Notes: a model not told the origin generated them from the sequence alone. Counted from the stretch's first letter, positions 1-5,309 are shown. The stretch: 7,893 nucleotides of DNA from JANWYT01 sp046719465 (GCA_046719465.1 JBDNCV010000166.1:1-7893), one strand, 5' to 3'. Numbers and translations: made by a program.

Positions 1-58
1 TTGTTCATACAGACAGCAGGCAGTCCTCAGGCTTGTTCGGGGGGGACATCATGGCCTG

Positions 59-87
59 AGTGTAGTCAACTGCGCCCAGCGCAGCAA
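59..87 (-). promoter_or_regulatory. possible leftward promoter
   Basis: On the minus strand TTGCTG (87-82) and TACACT (64-59) are separated by 17 bases. The -10 matches the sigma70 consensus at four of six positions and the -35 at only three. A minus-strand ATG at 8-6 could begin a gene running out of the left edge, which would make this a divergent intergenic region. No clear ribosome binding site precedes that ATG, so this is a weak call. Confidence 0.2.
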
Positions 88-156
88 GGGGGTAAATGCG
101 CTCGAGGACTGCCGCGCCGGCTGCGATGTGCGCGCGTTTCCTCATCAAGCGTTCTC

Positions 157-186
157 TGGCCACGGGCGGCGCAAGGTTGCTAGAAT
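157..186 (+). promoter_or_regulatory. candidate extended -10 promoter for the monooxygenase gene
   Basis: TAGAAT at 181-186 matches the sigma70 -10 box at five of six positions. It is preceded by TG plus one base (178-180), which makes an extended -10. A weak -35, TGGCCA (157-162), lies 18 bases upstream. Transcription would start near 193, about 20 bases before the ATG at 213. The short leader has only a feeble Shine-Dalgarno (TGGA at 201-204). Confidence 0.4.
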
Positions 187-212
187 GATGACGAACCAAC
201 TGGACAAGCAGC

Positions 213-1406
213 ATGACCCCCACCACAGCAGACGTTCTCATCATCGGCGCTGGCCCAGCGGGTATCGCCAGCTCGGTCGCGCTTAAACGGCGCGGCATCC
301 CCCATGTGATCTACGAACGGGCGCAGATCGCAGGTTCCACGTGGGCGAGCTTGTACCCCTCGCTGCGGTTGAACACGACGCGCTTCTTCTCGCACATGCC
401 CGATATGCGCTTTCCACTGCATTACGGGCTGTTCCCATCAGGCAAGCAGTATCACGCTTATCTGCTGCGCTATGTGGCCAAGCACCGCCCGCCGATTGAG
501 TACGGGGTTGACGTTCACGATGTGCGGCCCGAAGGCAGCCGGTGGCGCGTGGAAAGCACGCGCGGCGTGGAGCATTTCCGCGCTGTGATCAGCGCGACCG
601 GCGTCTGGAACCGCCCCGTGATGCCGCGCTTCGACGGCATGGCTGATTTCAGAGGGACGATTCTGCACGCCCACGACTTCCGCGATCCGGCGCAGGTGGC
701 AGGCCAGCGCGTGTTGGTGGTGGGGGTTGGCCCCAGCGGGGTCGATATCGCCGTGGCCAGCGCAGAGGTGGCCGCCCACGTCAGCATCGGGATTCGCAGC
801 GGGTTGGCGCTCAAGCGGCGCTACCCCTTCGGCCTGCCCACCCACGGGTGGATGATGCTCACCGAGCGACTGCCTAAGCCGCTGTGCCAACGCATCATGC
901 GCCTCGTGAGTCGTCAAGACTTCGGCGACCTGACGCGCTACGGTCTGCCGATGAGCAAGACGGCAATCACCGCCTATCAAGGCCCGGAACTGCTGAACGC
1001 GATCCGTGCGGGCAAGGTGCATCCGGTCGCTGCGCCGCGCTGCTTCACCCCGGATGCGGTGATCTTGACCGACGGTTCAGCGCTCACGGTCGATACAGTC
1101 GTCATGGCGACGGGCTATGAGCCAGTGCTGCACGATTACCTCAAGATCCCGATGCAGTACAGCGACACCTTCTTCGAAGCGGGCACACCGTGCGAGTACG
1201 ACGTCGGCCCCAACGGTCAGCGCGGGTGGCCGCTGCTGGATCGCACTCAGCACCCCAACGGTCGGCAGGTGCTGGGCTACCCGGGGCTGTATCTGGTGGG
1301 GGTGTGGTACAAGGGCAAGGGCGCGATGTACAACTTCAACGTGGAGGCGGCCATCGCCGCTGAGCAGGTCGAGGCCTACCTGCGCGTGGCTGAGCCTCAC
1401 CCCTAA
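213..1406 (+). CDS. flavin-containing monooxygenase (FMO/YUC-type NAD(P)/FAD oxidoreductase)
   Basis: This 397-residue protein is a class B flavoprotein monooxygenase. Such enzymes use FAD and NADPH to put one oxygen atom on a soft nucleophile or carbonyl substrate; the substrate here cannot be told. Seen in the sequence: an FAD-binding GAGPAG at residues 12-17, an NADPH-binding GVGPSG at 171-176, and an FMO fingerprint F146-x-G148-x3-H152-x3-F156 followed by R157. That form is FMO/YUC-like; Baeyer-Villiger enzymes have HxxxW(P/D) at this place. ATG-type motifs occur at 128-130 and 299-301. Length fits the family. The ATG at 213 puts the Rossmann glycines at the expected distance from the N-terminus. 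The last residues (Pro-His-Pro) and the TAA stop are read from a dispersed repeat, so the natural C-terminus may have been trimmed or replaced. The gene appears to be transcribed alone. Function class is confident, substrate unknown. Confidence 0.9.
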   Translation: MTPTTADVLIIGAGPAGIASSVALKRRGIPHVIYERAQIAGSTWASLYPSLRLNTTRFFSHMPDMRFPLHYGLFPSGKQYHAYLLRYVAKHRPPIEYGVDVHDVRPEGSRWRVESTRGVEHFRAVISATGVWNRPVMPRFDGMADFRGTILHAHDFRDPAQVAGQRVLVVGVGPSGVDIAVASAEVAAHVSIGIRSGLALKRRYPFGLPTHGWMMLTERLPKPLCQRIMRLVSRQDFGDLTRYGLPMSKTAITAYQGPELLNAIRAGKVHPVAAPRCFTPDAVILTDGSALTVDTVVMATGYEPVLHDYLKIPMQYSDTFFEAGTPCEYDVGPNGQRGWPLLDRTQHPNGRQVLGYPGLYLVGVWYKGKGAMYNFNVEAAIAAEQVEAYLRVAEPHP

Positions 1407-1531
1407 ATCCCCTCTCCCATGGGAACCTCACCCCTAAATCCCCTCTCCCATAGGAGAGGGGACTTTAGCTCCTTGCTCCATGTTATGGCTGAAGGCAGGC
1501 CACTACGAGAAAGGGGGTTGGGGGATGAAGC
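1394..1531. repeat. palindromic dispersed repeat, copy A, with duplicated left end
   Basis: The left end is present twice in tandem with a period of 31 bases (from 1395 and from 1426); the two units are identical over 26 bases. The second unit continues into a perfect 9-bp hairpin (1440-1448 with 1453-1461, loop CATA). The right end (about 1508-1531, GAGAAAGGGGG then TTGGGGGATGAAGC) is an imperfect inverted copy of the left end, as in a miniature inverted-repeat element. The same family recurs at 3040-3117. It carries no coding capacity of its own. The hairpin may also act as a weak transcription barrier behind the monooxygenase gene, but it lacks a T-tract on the + strand. Confidence 0.8.
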
Positions 1532-1548
1532 TTTGCAGACGCAGCCAA

Positions 1549-1573
1549 CAAAAAAGCGCCTCGGTGGGCGCTT
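1549..1573 (-). terminator. intrinsic terminator of the tRNA-Lys gene
   Basis: Read on the minus strand just after the tRNA, AAGCGCC-type sequence pairs perfectly over 7 bp (1573-1567 with 1560-1554) around a 6-base loop. Six T residues follow (1555-1550). This is a textbook rho-independent terminator only two bases from the tRNA 3' end. It ends the transcript before the repeat at 1394-1531. Confidence 0.85.
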
Positions 1574-1574
1574 A

Positions 1575-1646
1575 TGACTCCGGCTGGATTCGAACCAGCG
1601 ACCAAGTGCTTAAAAGGCACCTGCTCTGCCGCTGAGCTACGGAGCC
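1575..1646 (-). tRNA. tRNA-Lys (anticodon TTT)
   Basis: The reverse complement folds as a standard cloverleaf of 72 bases. The acceptor stem is GGCTCCG with CGGAGTC (one G-T pair), the D arm is GCTC/GAGC, and the anticodon arm is GGTGC/GCACT around the loop CTTTTAA, which gives anticodon TTT for lysine. The T arm is GCTGG/CCAGC with TTCGAAT as loop. The discriminator base is A at 1575. CCA is not encoded. The gene stands alone, with its own promoter (1656-1684) and terminator (1549-1573). No integrated element is seen at its 3' end. Confidence 0.95.
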
Positions 1647-1655
1647 AGCATCCTC

Positions 1656-1684
1656 ATTGTACAAAATGCCCAGTATAATGACAA
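1656..1684 (-). promoter_or_regulatory. sigma70-type promoter of tRNA-Lys
   Basis: On the minus strand TTGTCA (1684-1679) and TACAAT (1661-1656) are spaced by exactly 17 bases; each matches consensus at five of six positions. The predicted start lies near 1649, leaving a leader of only a few bases before the tRNA 5' end at 1646. On the + strand the same DNA contains a perfect TATAAT (1674-1679), but with no acceptable -35 at 16-18 bases. Confidence 0.7.
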
Positions 1685-1723
1685 CCCGTAACCTGCGAGT
1701 GACTCATTGTGAATGGGTCGGAC

Positions 1724-1745
1724 GCCGGACGCTAAAGCATCCGGC
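1724..1745. repeat. short hairpin upstream of the oxidoreductase gene
   Basis: GCCGGA (1724-1729) and TCCGGC (1740-1745) form a perfect 6-bp stem around a 10-base loop that contains GCTAAAGC. It belongs with the neighbouring palindrome at 1744-1785, which repeats the words GGCTAAAGC and TAGCGCG. It looks like a small intergenic palindromic repeat rather than a known riboswitch. Confidence 0.5.
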
Positions 1746-1785
1746 TAAAGCGCGCCCCCTGAAGGAGGCTTCAGCCTCTAGCGCG
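1744..1785. repeat. palindromic element with two alternative hairpins
   Basis: CTGAAG/CTTCAG (1759-1764 with 1769-1774, loop GAGG) and GAGGC/GCCTC (1765-1769 with 1774-1778, loop TTCA) share bases and cannot form together. Outer CGCGC and GCGCG words (within 1750-1755 and 1781-1785) could close a larger stem. The 11-base core AGGCTTCAGCC (1766-1776) occurs again at 5265-5275. This is probably a second intergenic repeat family; a regulatory role is possible but unproven. Confidence 0.5.
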
Positions 1786-1845
1786 TCGCAGTGATCCATC
1801 GCAACATAGCTGCTCATGTACACCTGACACACGGAGAGACGCCTC

Positions 1846-2910
1846 ATGCGCGACGCCCGCTGGATGCTCTACGGTGCAACCGGCTACACTGGCCAACTGG
1901 TGGTGGAACAAGCCGCCGCGCACGGTCATCGCCCGCTGCTGGCAGGCCGCAGCGAGTCTGTGCTGCGCCAGCTGGGGCGGCGCTACGGCTTCAAGTATGC
2001 CGCCTTCCCGCTAGACGATGTGACGACCATCGCCCGCTACACTGCCGAGGTCGAGCTGGTCTACCACGCTGCCGGGCCGTTCACCTACACCGCCGACCCG
2101 ATGATCCGCGCCTGCCTCGCCACGCACACCCACTATCTGGACATCACCGGCGAGATCCACGTGTTCGAGAACACCTTCCGCTACGACGAGGTGGCCAGCA
2201 AGACCGGCGTGGCGCTCATCAGCGGCGTGGGCTTCGACGTGATCCCGTCGGACTGCTTGGCGGCATATGTCGCGGCGCAAGTCCCGCACGCGCGCACCCT
2301 TGAGATCGGCATCCAAGCCCTCACTCAAGTGAGCGCGGGCACGGCGCGCAGCCTGCTGGAGATGCTGCCGCAGGGGGCGCAGGTGCGGCGCGACGGGCGC
2401 ATCGTCAGCCAGCCGCTGGGGCGCGGGGCTAAAGACATCCGCTACCTGAACGGCACGCTGCGTTCGATCCCGATCCCGTGGGGCGACGTGGCCACCGCCT
2501 ACCGCACCACGCGCATCCCCAACATCACGGCCTACATGCCGTTCCCACCGCGCGCGATGGCGCTGGCCAGCGTGGGCGGGGCAGCGGCGGGCGTGCTGCG
2601 CAGCGCAGCGCTGCGCCGTTTAATCGGCGCGGTGCTGGATCGCACGATCACCGGCCCCAACGCCCAAGCGCGTGCCGCTGGCCGCAGCAACCTTTACGCC
2701 TGCGCCAGCGACGAGATCGGCGGCAGCGCCGAGGCGTGGCTCGAAACCGCCGAGGGGTATGAGTTCACCGCGCGGGCTGCCATCCCCGTCATCGAACGCA
2801 CACTGGCGGAGTCGCCTGCGGGCGCGCTCACGCCTGCGCTGGCCTTCGGCGCGGACTTTGTGCTCGAGATCGAAGGCACGACGCGCTGCGACCACCTACC
2901 ACACATTTAG
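1846..2910 (+). CDS. saccharopine dehydrogenase-like NAD(P)-binding oxidoreductase
   Basis: This 354-residue protein belongs to the saccharopine-dehydrogenase NADP-binding family, which also includes the mycobacterial trans-acting enoyl reductases. Seen: an N-terminal Rossmann start with GATGYTG at residues 10-16, AGR at 33-35 after the second strand, HAAGPF at 74-79, HYLDITGE at 96-103, GVGFDVIPSDCLAAY at 127-141, and a family-typical C-terminus with ALAFGADFVLEIEG near 331-344. The GGAGAG ribosome binding site (1833-1838) lies 7 bases before the ATG, which settles the start. The protein has no signal peptide, and only a moderately hydrophobic Ala/Gly-rich patch near 236-262. True lysine-pathway saccharopine dehydrogenase is unlikely because the lysine-pathway catalytic domain is not apparent. 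Substrate is unknown. The gene appears to be transcribed alone, flanked by repeats on both sides. The last residues (CDHLPHI) look unconserved. Confidence 0.85.
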   Translation: MRDARWMLYGATGYTGQLVVEQAAAHGHRPLLAGRSESVLRQLGRRYGFKYAAFPLDDVTTIARYTAEVELVYHAAGPFTYTADPMIRACLATHTHYLDITGEIHVFENTFRYDEVASKTGVALISGVGFDVIPSDCLAAYVAAQVPHARTLEIGIQALTQVSAGTARSLLEMLPQGAQVRRDGRIVSQPLGRGAKDIRYLNGTLRSIPIPWGDVATAYRTTRIPNITAYMPFPPRAMALASVGGAAAGVLRSAALRRLIGAVLDRTITGPNAQARAAGRSNLYACASDEIGGSAEAWLETAEGYEFTARAAIPVIERTLAESPAGALTPALAFGADFVLEIEGTTRCDHLPHI

Positions 2911-2931
2911 ATGGGCTTAACGTCTGTGAAG

Positions 2932-2962
2932 TACAGTGGCAAAGTAGAAAGTGTCCACTGTA
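2932..2962. repeat. 8-bp inverted repeat behind the oxidoreductase gene
   Basis: TACAGTGG (2932-2939) and CCACTGTA (2955-2962) pair perfectly around a 15-base A-rich loop. It lies 22 bases after the stop codon. There is no T-tract, so it is a poor intrinsic terminator; it could stabilise the mRNA 3' end or be a remnant of a repeat. Confidence 0.4.
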
Positions 2963-3016
2963 GTGGCGATGCACGATTGTGTAAATGTTACTGGCTTTGG
3001 GCGATGGTGGCGGGCA

Positions 3017-3146
3017 TGACATCGTACCCGTTGGTCAGGCCTCACCCCTAAATCCCCTCTCCCGTAGAGAGGGGACTTACCCCTTCTCCTTCGGGAGAAG
3101 GGGTTGGGGATGAGGGCTTGCGCCCATCGACAACGGCACGATGTCA
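3017..3146. repeat. nested palindromic element, outer arms enclosing repeat copy B
   Basis: The outer arms are TGACATCGTACCCGTTG (3017-3033) and CAACGGCACGATGTCA (3131-3146). They are complementary over 15 positions, with one small mismatch/bulge. Inside lies copy B of the dispersed repeat. The whole 130 bases could extrude as one branched cruciform or fold as one RNA structure. It may be a complete miniature inverted-repeat element, or a repeat that landed in an older palindrome. Confidence 0.6.
3040..3117. repeat. palindromic dispersed repeat, copy B
   Basis: The first 24 bases (3040-3063) are identical to the left end of copy A at 1426. Two hairpins follow: an 8-bp stem (3054-3061 with 3067-3074) and a perfect 10-bp stem (3080-3089 with 3094-3103) closed by a TTCG tetraloop between C and G. 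The right end (GGGGTTGGGG then ATGAGGGC) is the imperfect inverse of the left end. Compared with copy A, the middle is shorter and different. Confidence 0.8.
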
Positions 3147-3201
3147 CGATCACCGCTCACGGTCGAAGCTAGTAACCATTGAGACACGCCCGGAATGTAC
3201 G

Positions 3202-3251
3202 GAAAGTTGACGAGACTTTCGACTTGCTTACTTTCAACTTTCAACTGCTTA
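3202..3251. repeat. short direct and inverted repeats in the rhomboid leader
   Basis: ACTTTCA occurs twice in tandem (3230-3243). ACTTTCGACTTGCTTA (3215-3230) is nearly repeated at 3237-3251. GAAAGT (3202-3207) can pair with ACTTTC (3215-3220), and GAAAGTTGA (3202-3210) with TCAACTTTC (3234-3242). The region is clearly more AT-rich than its surroundings, as expected of a promoter or leader, but I could not find a good -35/-10 pair. Confidence 0.4.
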
Positions 3252-3270
3252 GTATCGTTAGGATGCATCC

Positions 3271-4122
3271 ATGACACAACCACCCCGCCACCCGCTTGAA
3301 GTGCCCCCGGACGACGACGACGCACGCGATGAAGCTATCAACGCCCGCGTGCGCATCCGTGTGGAAGTGGCCGAACGCACCCCATCGATCACCTACGGGT
3401 TGATCGCAGTCAACATCGCCCTGTATGGCTTGACGCAGTTCGCGCCAGAGTTGTTCCAGTGGGGCGCACTATTCCCAGCGGCGGTGCTGGGCGATTTGCA
3501 GTTCCAGCGCCTGCTCACCGCGATGTTCCTGCACGCCAGCCTGCCGCACATCGTCTTGAACATGTTCGCGCTGTACACGCTGGGGCGCGATGTCGAGATG
3601 TTCTATGGGCAGCAGCGGTTCCTTGCGATCTACTTCTTGGGCGGGCTGGCAGGGTCGGTGGCCAGCGCGGGTATCGGCAACTACGCCATCCCCAGCGTGG
3701 GGGCCAGCGGCGCGATCCTCGCGGTGTGGGCGGCGCAGATGGTGTTCCTGTACACCAATCGACAGATGTTCGGGCCAGCGCGCATCCGGCAGGTGCTGAT
3801 TCAGAACTTGGTGTATCTGGGGGCGTTCACGTTCATCGGGTTCGTGCCCGGCTCGCGCGTCGATAACTGGGCGCACATCGGCGGCTTCATCGGCGGGGCG
3901 ACGATTGCGTGGCTGCTGCCCGTCCGGCTGAAGTACACCAAAGCAGAGCGGCTGCCCCCGCTCAACCCGAATGAGATGGCGGTGGCGGGGACGATTGAGG
4001 ATACCAACCGTTGGTCAAACGCGATGCTCTCCCCCTTGATCGGCTACGTCGGCATCTTGGTGCTCGCGCTGCTGCTGGCGATGATCATGTACGGCTTCGG
4101 CACGTTCCCGAATGCGCTCTAG
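3271..4122 (+). CDS. rhomboid family intramembrane serine protease
   Basis: This 283-residue membrane protease cleaves substrate transmembrane segments within the bilayer. The catalytic residues are visible: GASG with Ser146 at residues 144-147, and His202 in DNWAHIGG. The HxxxxHxxxN pattern (H88, H93, N97) matches H145/H150/N154 of E. coli GlpG. Hydrophobic segments lie near 41-59, 86-106, 115-135, 145-163, 176-191 and 201-218, forming the six-helix core. A seventh lies near 255-277, after a charged loop (220-250). The N-terminal 35 residues are acidic and presumably cytoplasmic. A weak AGGA (3260-3263) sits 7 bases before the ATG, inside the palindrome GGATGCATCC. The last 108 bases overlap, antisense, the frame of the convergent DUF2304 gene. 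Substrates are unknown. The gene stands alone. Confidence 0.93.
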   Translation: MTQPPRHPLEVPPDDDDARDEAINARVRIRVEVAERTPSITYGLIAVNIALYGLTQFAPELFQWGALFPAAVLGDLQFQRLLTAMFLHASLPHIVLNMFALYTLGRDVEMFYGQQRFLAIYFLGGLAGSVASAGIGNYAIPSVGASGAILAVWAAQMVFLYTNRQMFGPARIRQVLIQNLVYLGAFTFIGFVPGSRVDNWAHIGGFIGGATIAWLLPVRLKYTKAERLPPLNPNEMAVAGTIEDTNRWSNAMLSPLIGYVGILVLALLLAMIMYGFGTFPNAL

Positions 4123-4467
4123 CTCAAATTGCAGCAGGGCGAAGCGCTGCGCCAGCTCACGGTTTTCCTGCGTCAGGCGGCTGATGACCGTCGAGAAGTA
4201 CAGCAGCATCGCCAAGATAGCCAGCACAGCCAGCAGGAACAGCAGGTTGGGCGGGTAGGTGATCCCAACCAGCGCAGACAAGCCGTGGAGCAGATCGCGC
4301 CAGCCCGCCAGCACAATCATCCCAACGGCAATCCCCAGCCACAGCAGCGAGTAGCCTTCACGCAGGCGGCGGCGGCGCACCAGCTCCAAGATGAGGAGCA
4401 GCGCCACGACCGACGCGCCCAGCGTGAAGATGACCGCGCGATCCATCATCAGCAGCTCAGGCGGCAT
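4015..4467 (-). CDS. DUF2304 domain-containing membrane protein
   Basis: This small protein of up to 150 residues has three hydrophobic segments (about 11-30, 40-56, 72-92) followed by a charged, heptad-like helix (about 95-126). That layout, and the ISRLTQENRELAQRFALLQ stretch, are typical of DUF2304 proteins, which often sit beside polysaccharide genes and have no settled function. The ATG at 4467 overlaps the end of the upstream Wzz-like gene by 11 bases, suggesting translational coupling; in-frame ATGs at 4449 and 4446 are alternatives, and none has a clear ribosome binding site. Residues 116-150 are encoded antisense to the rhomboid 3' end. They are rich in His, Gln and Asp (DHRQQQREHQDAD), which is what a Leu-rich helix gives when read backwards. 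The tail is therefore probably a non-conserved extension. Domain call is good; exact ends are less certain. Confidence 0.8.
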   Translation of the reverse strand: MPPELLMMDRAVIFTLGASVVALLLILELVRRRRLREGYSLLWLGIAVGMIVLAGWRDLLHGLSALVGITYPPNLLFLLAVLAILAMLLYFSTVISRLTQENRELAQRFALLQFELERIRERAEAVHDHRQQQREHQDADVADQGGEHRV

Positions 4468-5125
4468 CCGGCACGGCAGCCAGCACGACGAAGCCGTCGC
4501 GCTCCATGTCGGCCCGGCTGCGGACGATGCCGCTCTCCATGAATTCCAGCGCGAACACGATCACCGCGCCGACGAACAGCCCGGCCAGCACGCCAATCAA
4601 GACGTTGATGCGCGTGTTGGGGCGCAGCAGGCTCACGCGTGGGTTGTCCTGCGGCTGGGCGGTGATGCGGTCTTCGCTGCGGGCGTTCTGGTTGAGCTGA
4701 TTCTGATACTGGATGAGCGCTGCGCCCCACGCTGCCGTGATCGGGTTGATGAGGCGGTCGGCGGCTTCAGGGCTGGGCGCTTCCATATCCACGTCGATCT
4801 GGATCGTCAAGTTCTCGCGCAGCGGGGTAATCGTCGTGCGCGTCCGCAGATCCGAGGGCAGCATGTCGAGCTGAAGCTGGTCGATGATGCGCTGGGCGAC
4901 GAGGTCGCTTTGCAGATAGGCCACGCGGTTGTTGAGCAGCTGCACCGCCGCCAGCGTCAAGCCGTTGTCGCTGCGCGAGGGGACGACGAGAATCGTCTGC
5001 GTCGAGCGGTAGACGGGCGTCATCATCTGGCTGAAGAAGTAGGCGCCAACCCCTGCCAGCACTGCCAACACCAACGGGATCCAACCACGCCGCAGCAAAA
5101 TCCGGCCATAATCTAAGATGTTCAT
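4457..5125 (-). CDS. Wzz/YveK-type polysaccharide chain-length determinant (no kinase domain)
   Basis: This 222-residue protein has the layout of a polysaccharide co-polymerase. There is one transmembrane helix near residues 16-34, an extracytoplasmic region with VYRSTQTILVVPS and a predicted helical middle, and a second helix near 173-194 preceded by LLRPNTRINV. A short cytoplasmic tail ends VRSRADMERDGFVVLAAVPDAA. In proteins fused to a BY-kinase, the kinase domain starts just after such a VLAxxP segment. Here the chain stops, so this is the separate (YveK/CapA-like) type, and no kinase partner is in the window. The start at 5125 is chosen because AAGGGGG (5141-5135) lies 9 bases upstream; an in-frame ATG at 5158 has no such site and falls inside a possible -10 box. 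It is likely involved in capsule or exopolysaccharide length control together with the overlapping DUF2304 gene. Confidence 0.82.
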   Translation of the reverse strand: MNILDYGRILLRRGWIPLVLAVLAGVGAYFFSQMMTPVYRSTQTILVVPSRSDNGLTLAAVQLLNNRVAYLQSDLVAQRIIDQLQLDMLPSDLRTRTTITPLRENLTIQIDVDMEAPSPEAADRLINPITAAWGAALIQYQNQLNQNARSEDRITAQPQDNPRVSLLRPNTRINVLIGVLAGLFVGAVIVFALEFMESGIVRSRADMERDGFVVLAAVPDAA

Positions 5126-5156
5126 GGGTGGGTTCCCCCTTGCTATTCGTGCAGGC

Positions 5157-5200
5157 ATTGTAGCGCGTTGCGCAGGCAGGCTCTAGGCTTAACCTGCGCA
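5157..5200 (-). promoter_or_regulatory. possible promoter and operator of the Wzz-like/DUF2304 unit
   Basis: On the minus strand TACAAT (5162-5157) lies 32 bases before the chosen start and is a good -10. The -35 position (about 5185-5180, TAGAGC) is poor. An 8-bp perfect inverted repeat, TGCGCAGG (5169-5176) and CCTGCGCA (5193-5200), has its centre on that -35 position. This would suit a regulator-binding site at a promoter that needs help. The arrangement is seen; the regulation is inferred. Confidence 0.35.
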
Positions 5201-5252
5201 GCAGCGATGGGCATGGGCAGGGGTTAAAGAAGCAGAAAATAGAAAGTTACAG

Positions 5253-5282
5253 GCGCGGATGGCAGGCTTCAGCCCCGCGCCG
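5253..5282 (-). terminator. probable terminator after the enoyl-CoA hydratase gene
   Basis: Read on the minus strand 27 bases after the stop codon, GGCGCGG pairs with CCGCGCC (5282-5276 with 5259-5253). An inner 3-bp stem (5275-5273 with 5268-5266, loop TGAA) stacks on it, giving ten pairs with a 6-base bulge. The following bases (5251-5229) are T-rich but interrupted. This probably ends the ABC-F/hydratase transcript, leaving the Wzz-like gene to its own promoter. Confidence 0.55.
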
Positions 5283-5309
5283 CTGCCAGATGCCAGAGCA
5301 GACGGCGGC

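Larger units (their letters stand above)
2911..3270. other. gene-free intergenic region (360 bases)
   Basis: I see no credible gene here on either strand. The stretch contains, in order: an 8-bp inverted repeat (2932-2962), a nested palindromic element (3017-3146) with the second copy of the CCTCACCCC repeat inside it, and an AT-richer leader with a 7-base tandem repeat (3201-3255) just before the rhomboid gene. Confidence 0.7.

Noticed and set aside
5..298. 97-codon open frame on the minus strand at the left edge
   Set aside because: Its first third is antisense to the FAD-binding start of the monooxygenase, there is no ribosome binding site, and the remainder shows no family resemblance.
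438..1022. 194-codon open frame on the minus strand
   Set aside because: It lies wholly inside the monooxygenase gene on the opposite strand, where both Rossmann motifs and the FMO fingerprint support the + frame.
1395..1451. CRISPR-like tandem repeat
   Set aside because: There are only two units, adjacent without true spacers, each part of a larger palindromic element, and no cas genes are present.
1575..1646. tRNA gene as an integration site
   Set aside because: No integrase and no repeated copy of the tRNA 3' end were seen; the terminator directly behind it is intact.
1762..1768. Perfect AAGGAGG Shine-Dalgarno-like sequence
   Set aside because: The nearest start codon (GTG at 1791) is 22 bases away, too far for use; the sequence is part of a palindrome.
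1791..2303. 170-codon open frame on the + strand starting with GTG
   Set aside because: It mostly overlaps the oxidoreductase gene in another frame and is Arg/His/Pro-rich; the GGAGAG site and Rossmann motif support the frame from 1846.
3080..3103. TTCG-loop hairpin as an intrinsic terminator
   Set aside because: It is followed by GGGGTTGGGG on the + strand and has no T-tract on either side, so it does not fit a rho-independent terminator.
4391..5116. 241-codon open frame on the + strand
   Set aside because: It is antisense to the Wzz-like gene and its sequence is His/Gln/Asp/Arg-rich without domain features; the minus frame has clear membrane helices and a ribosome binding site.
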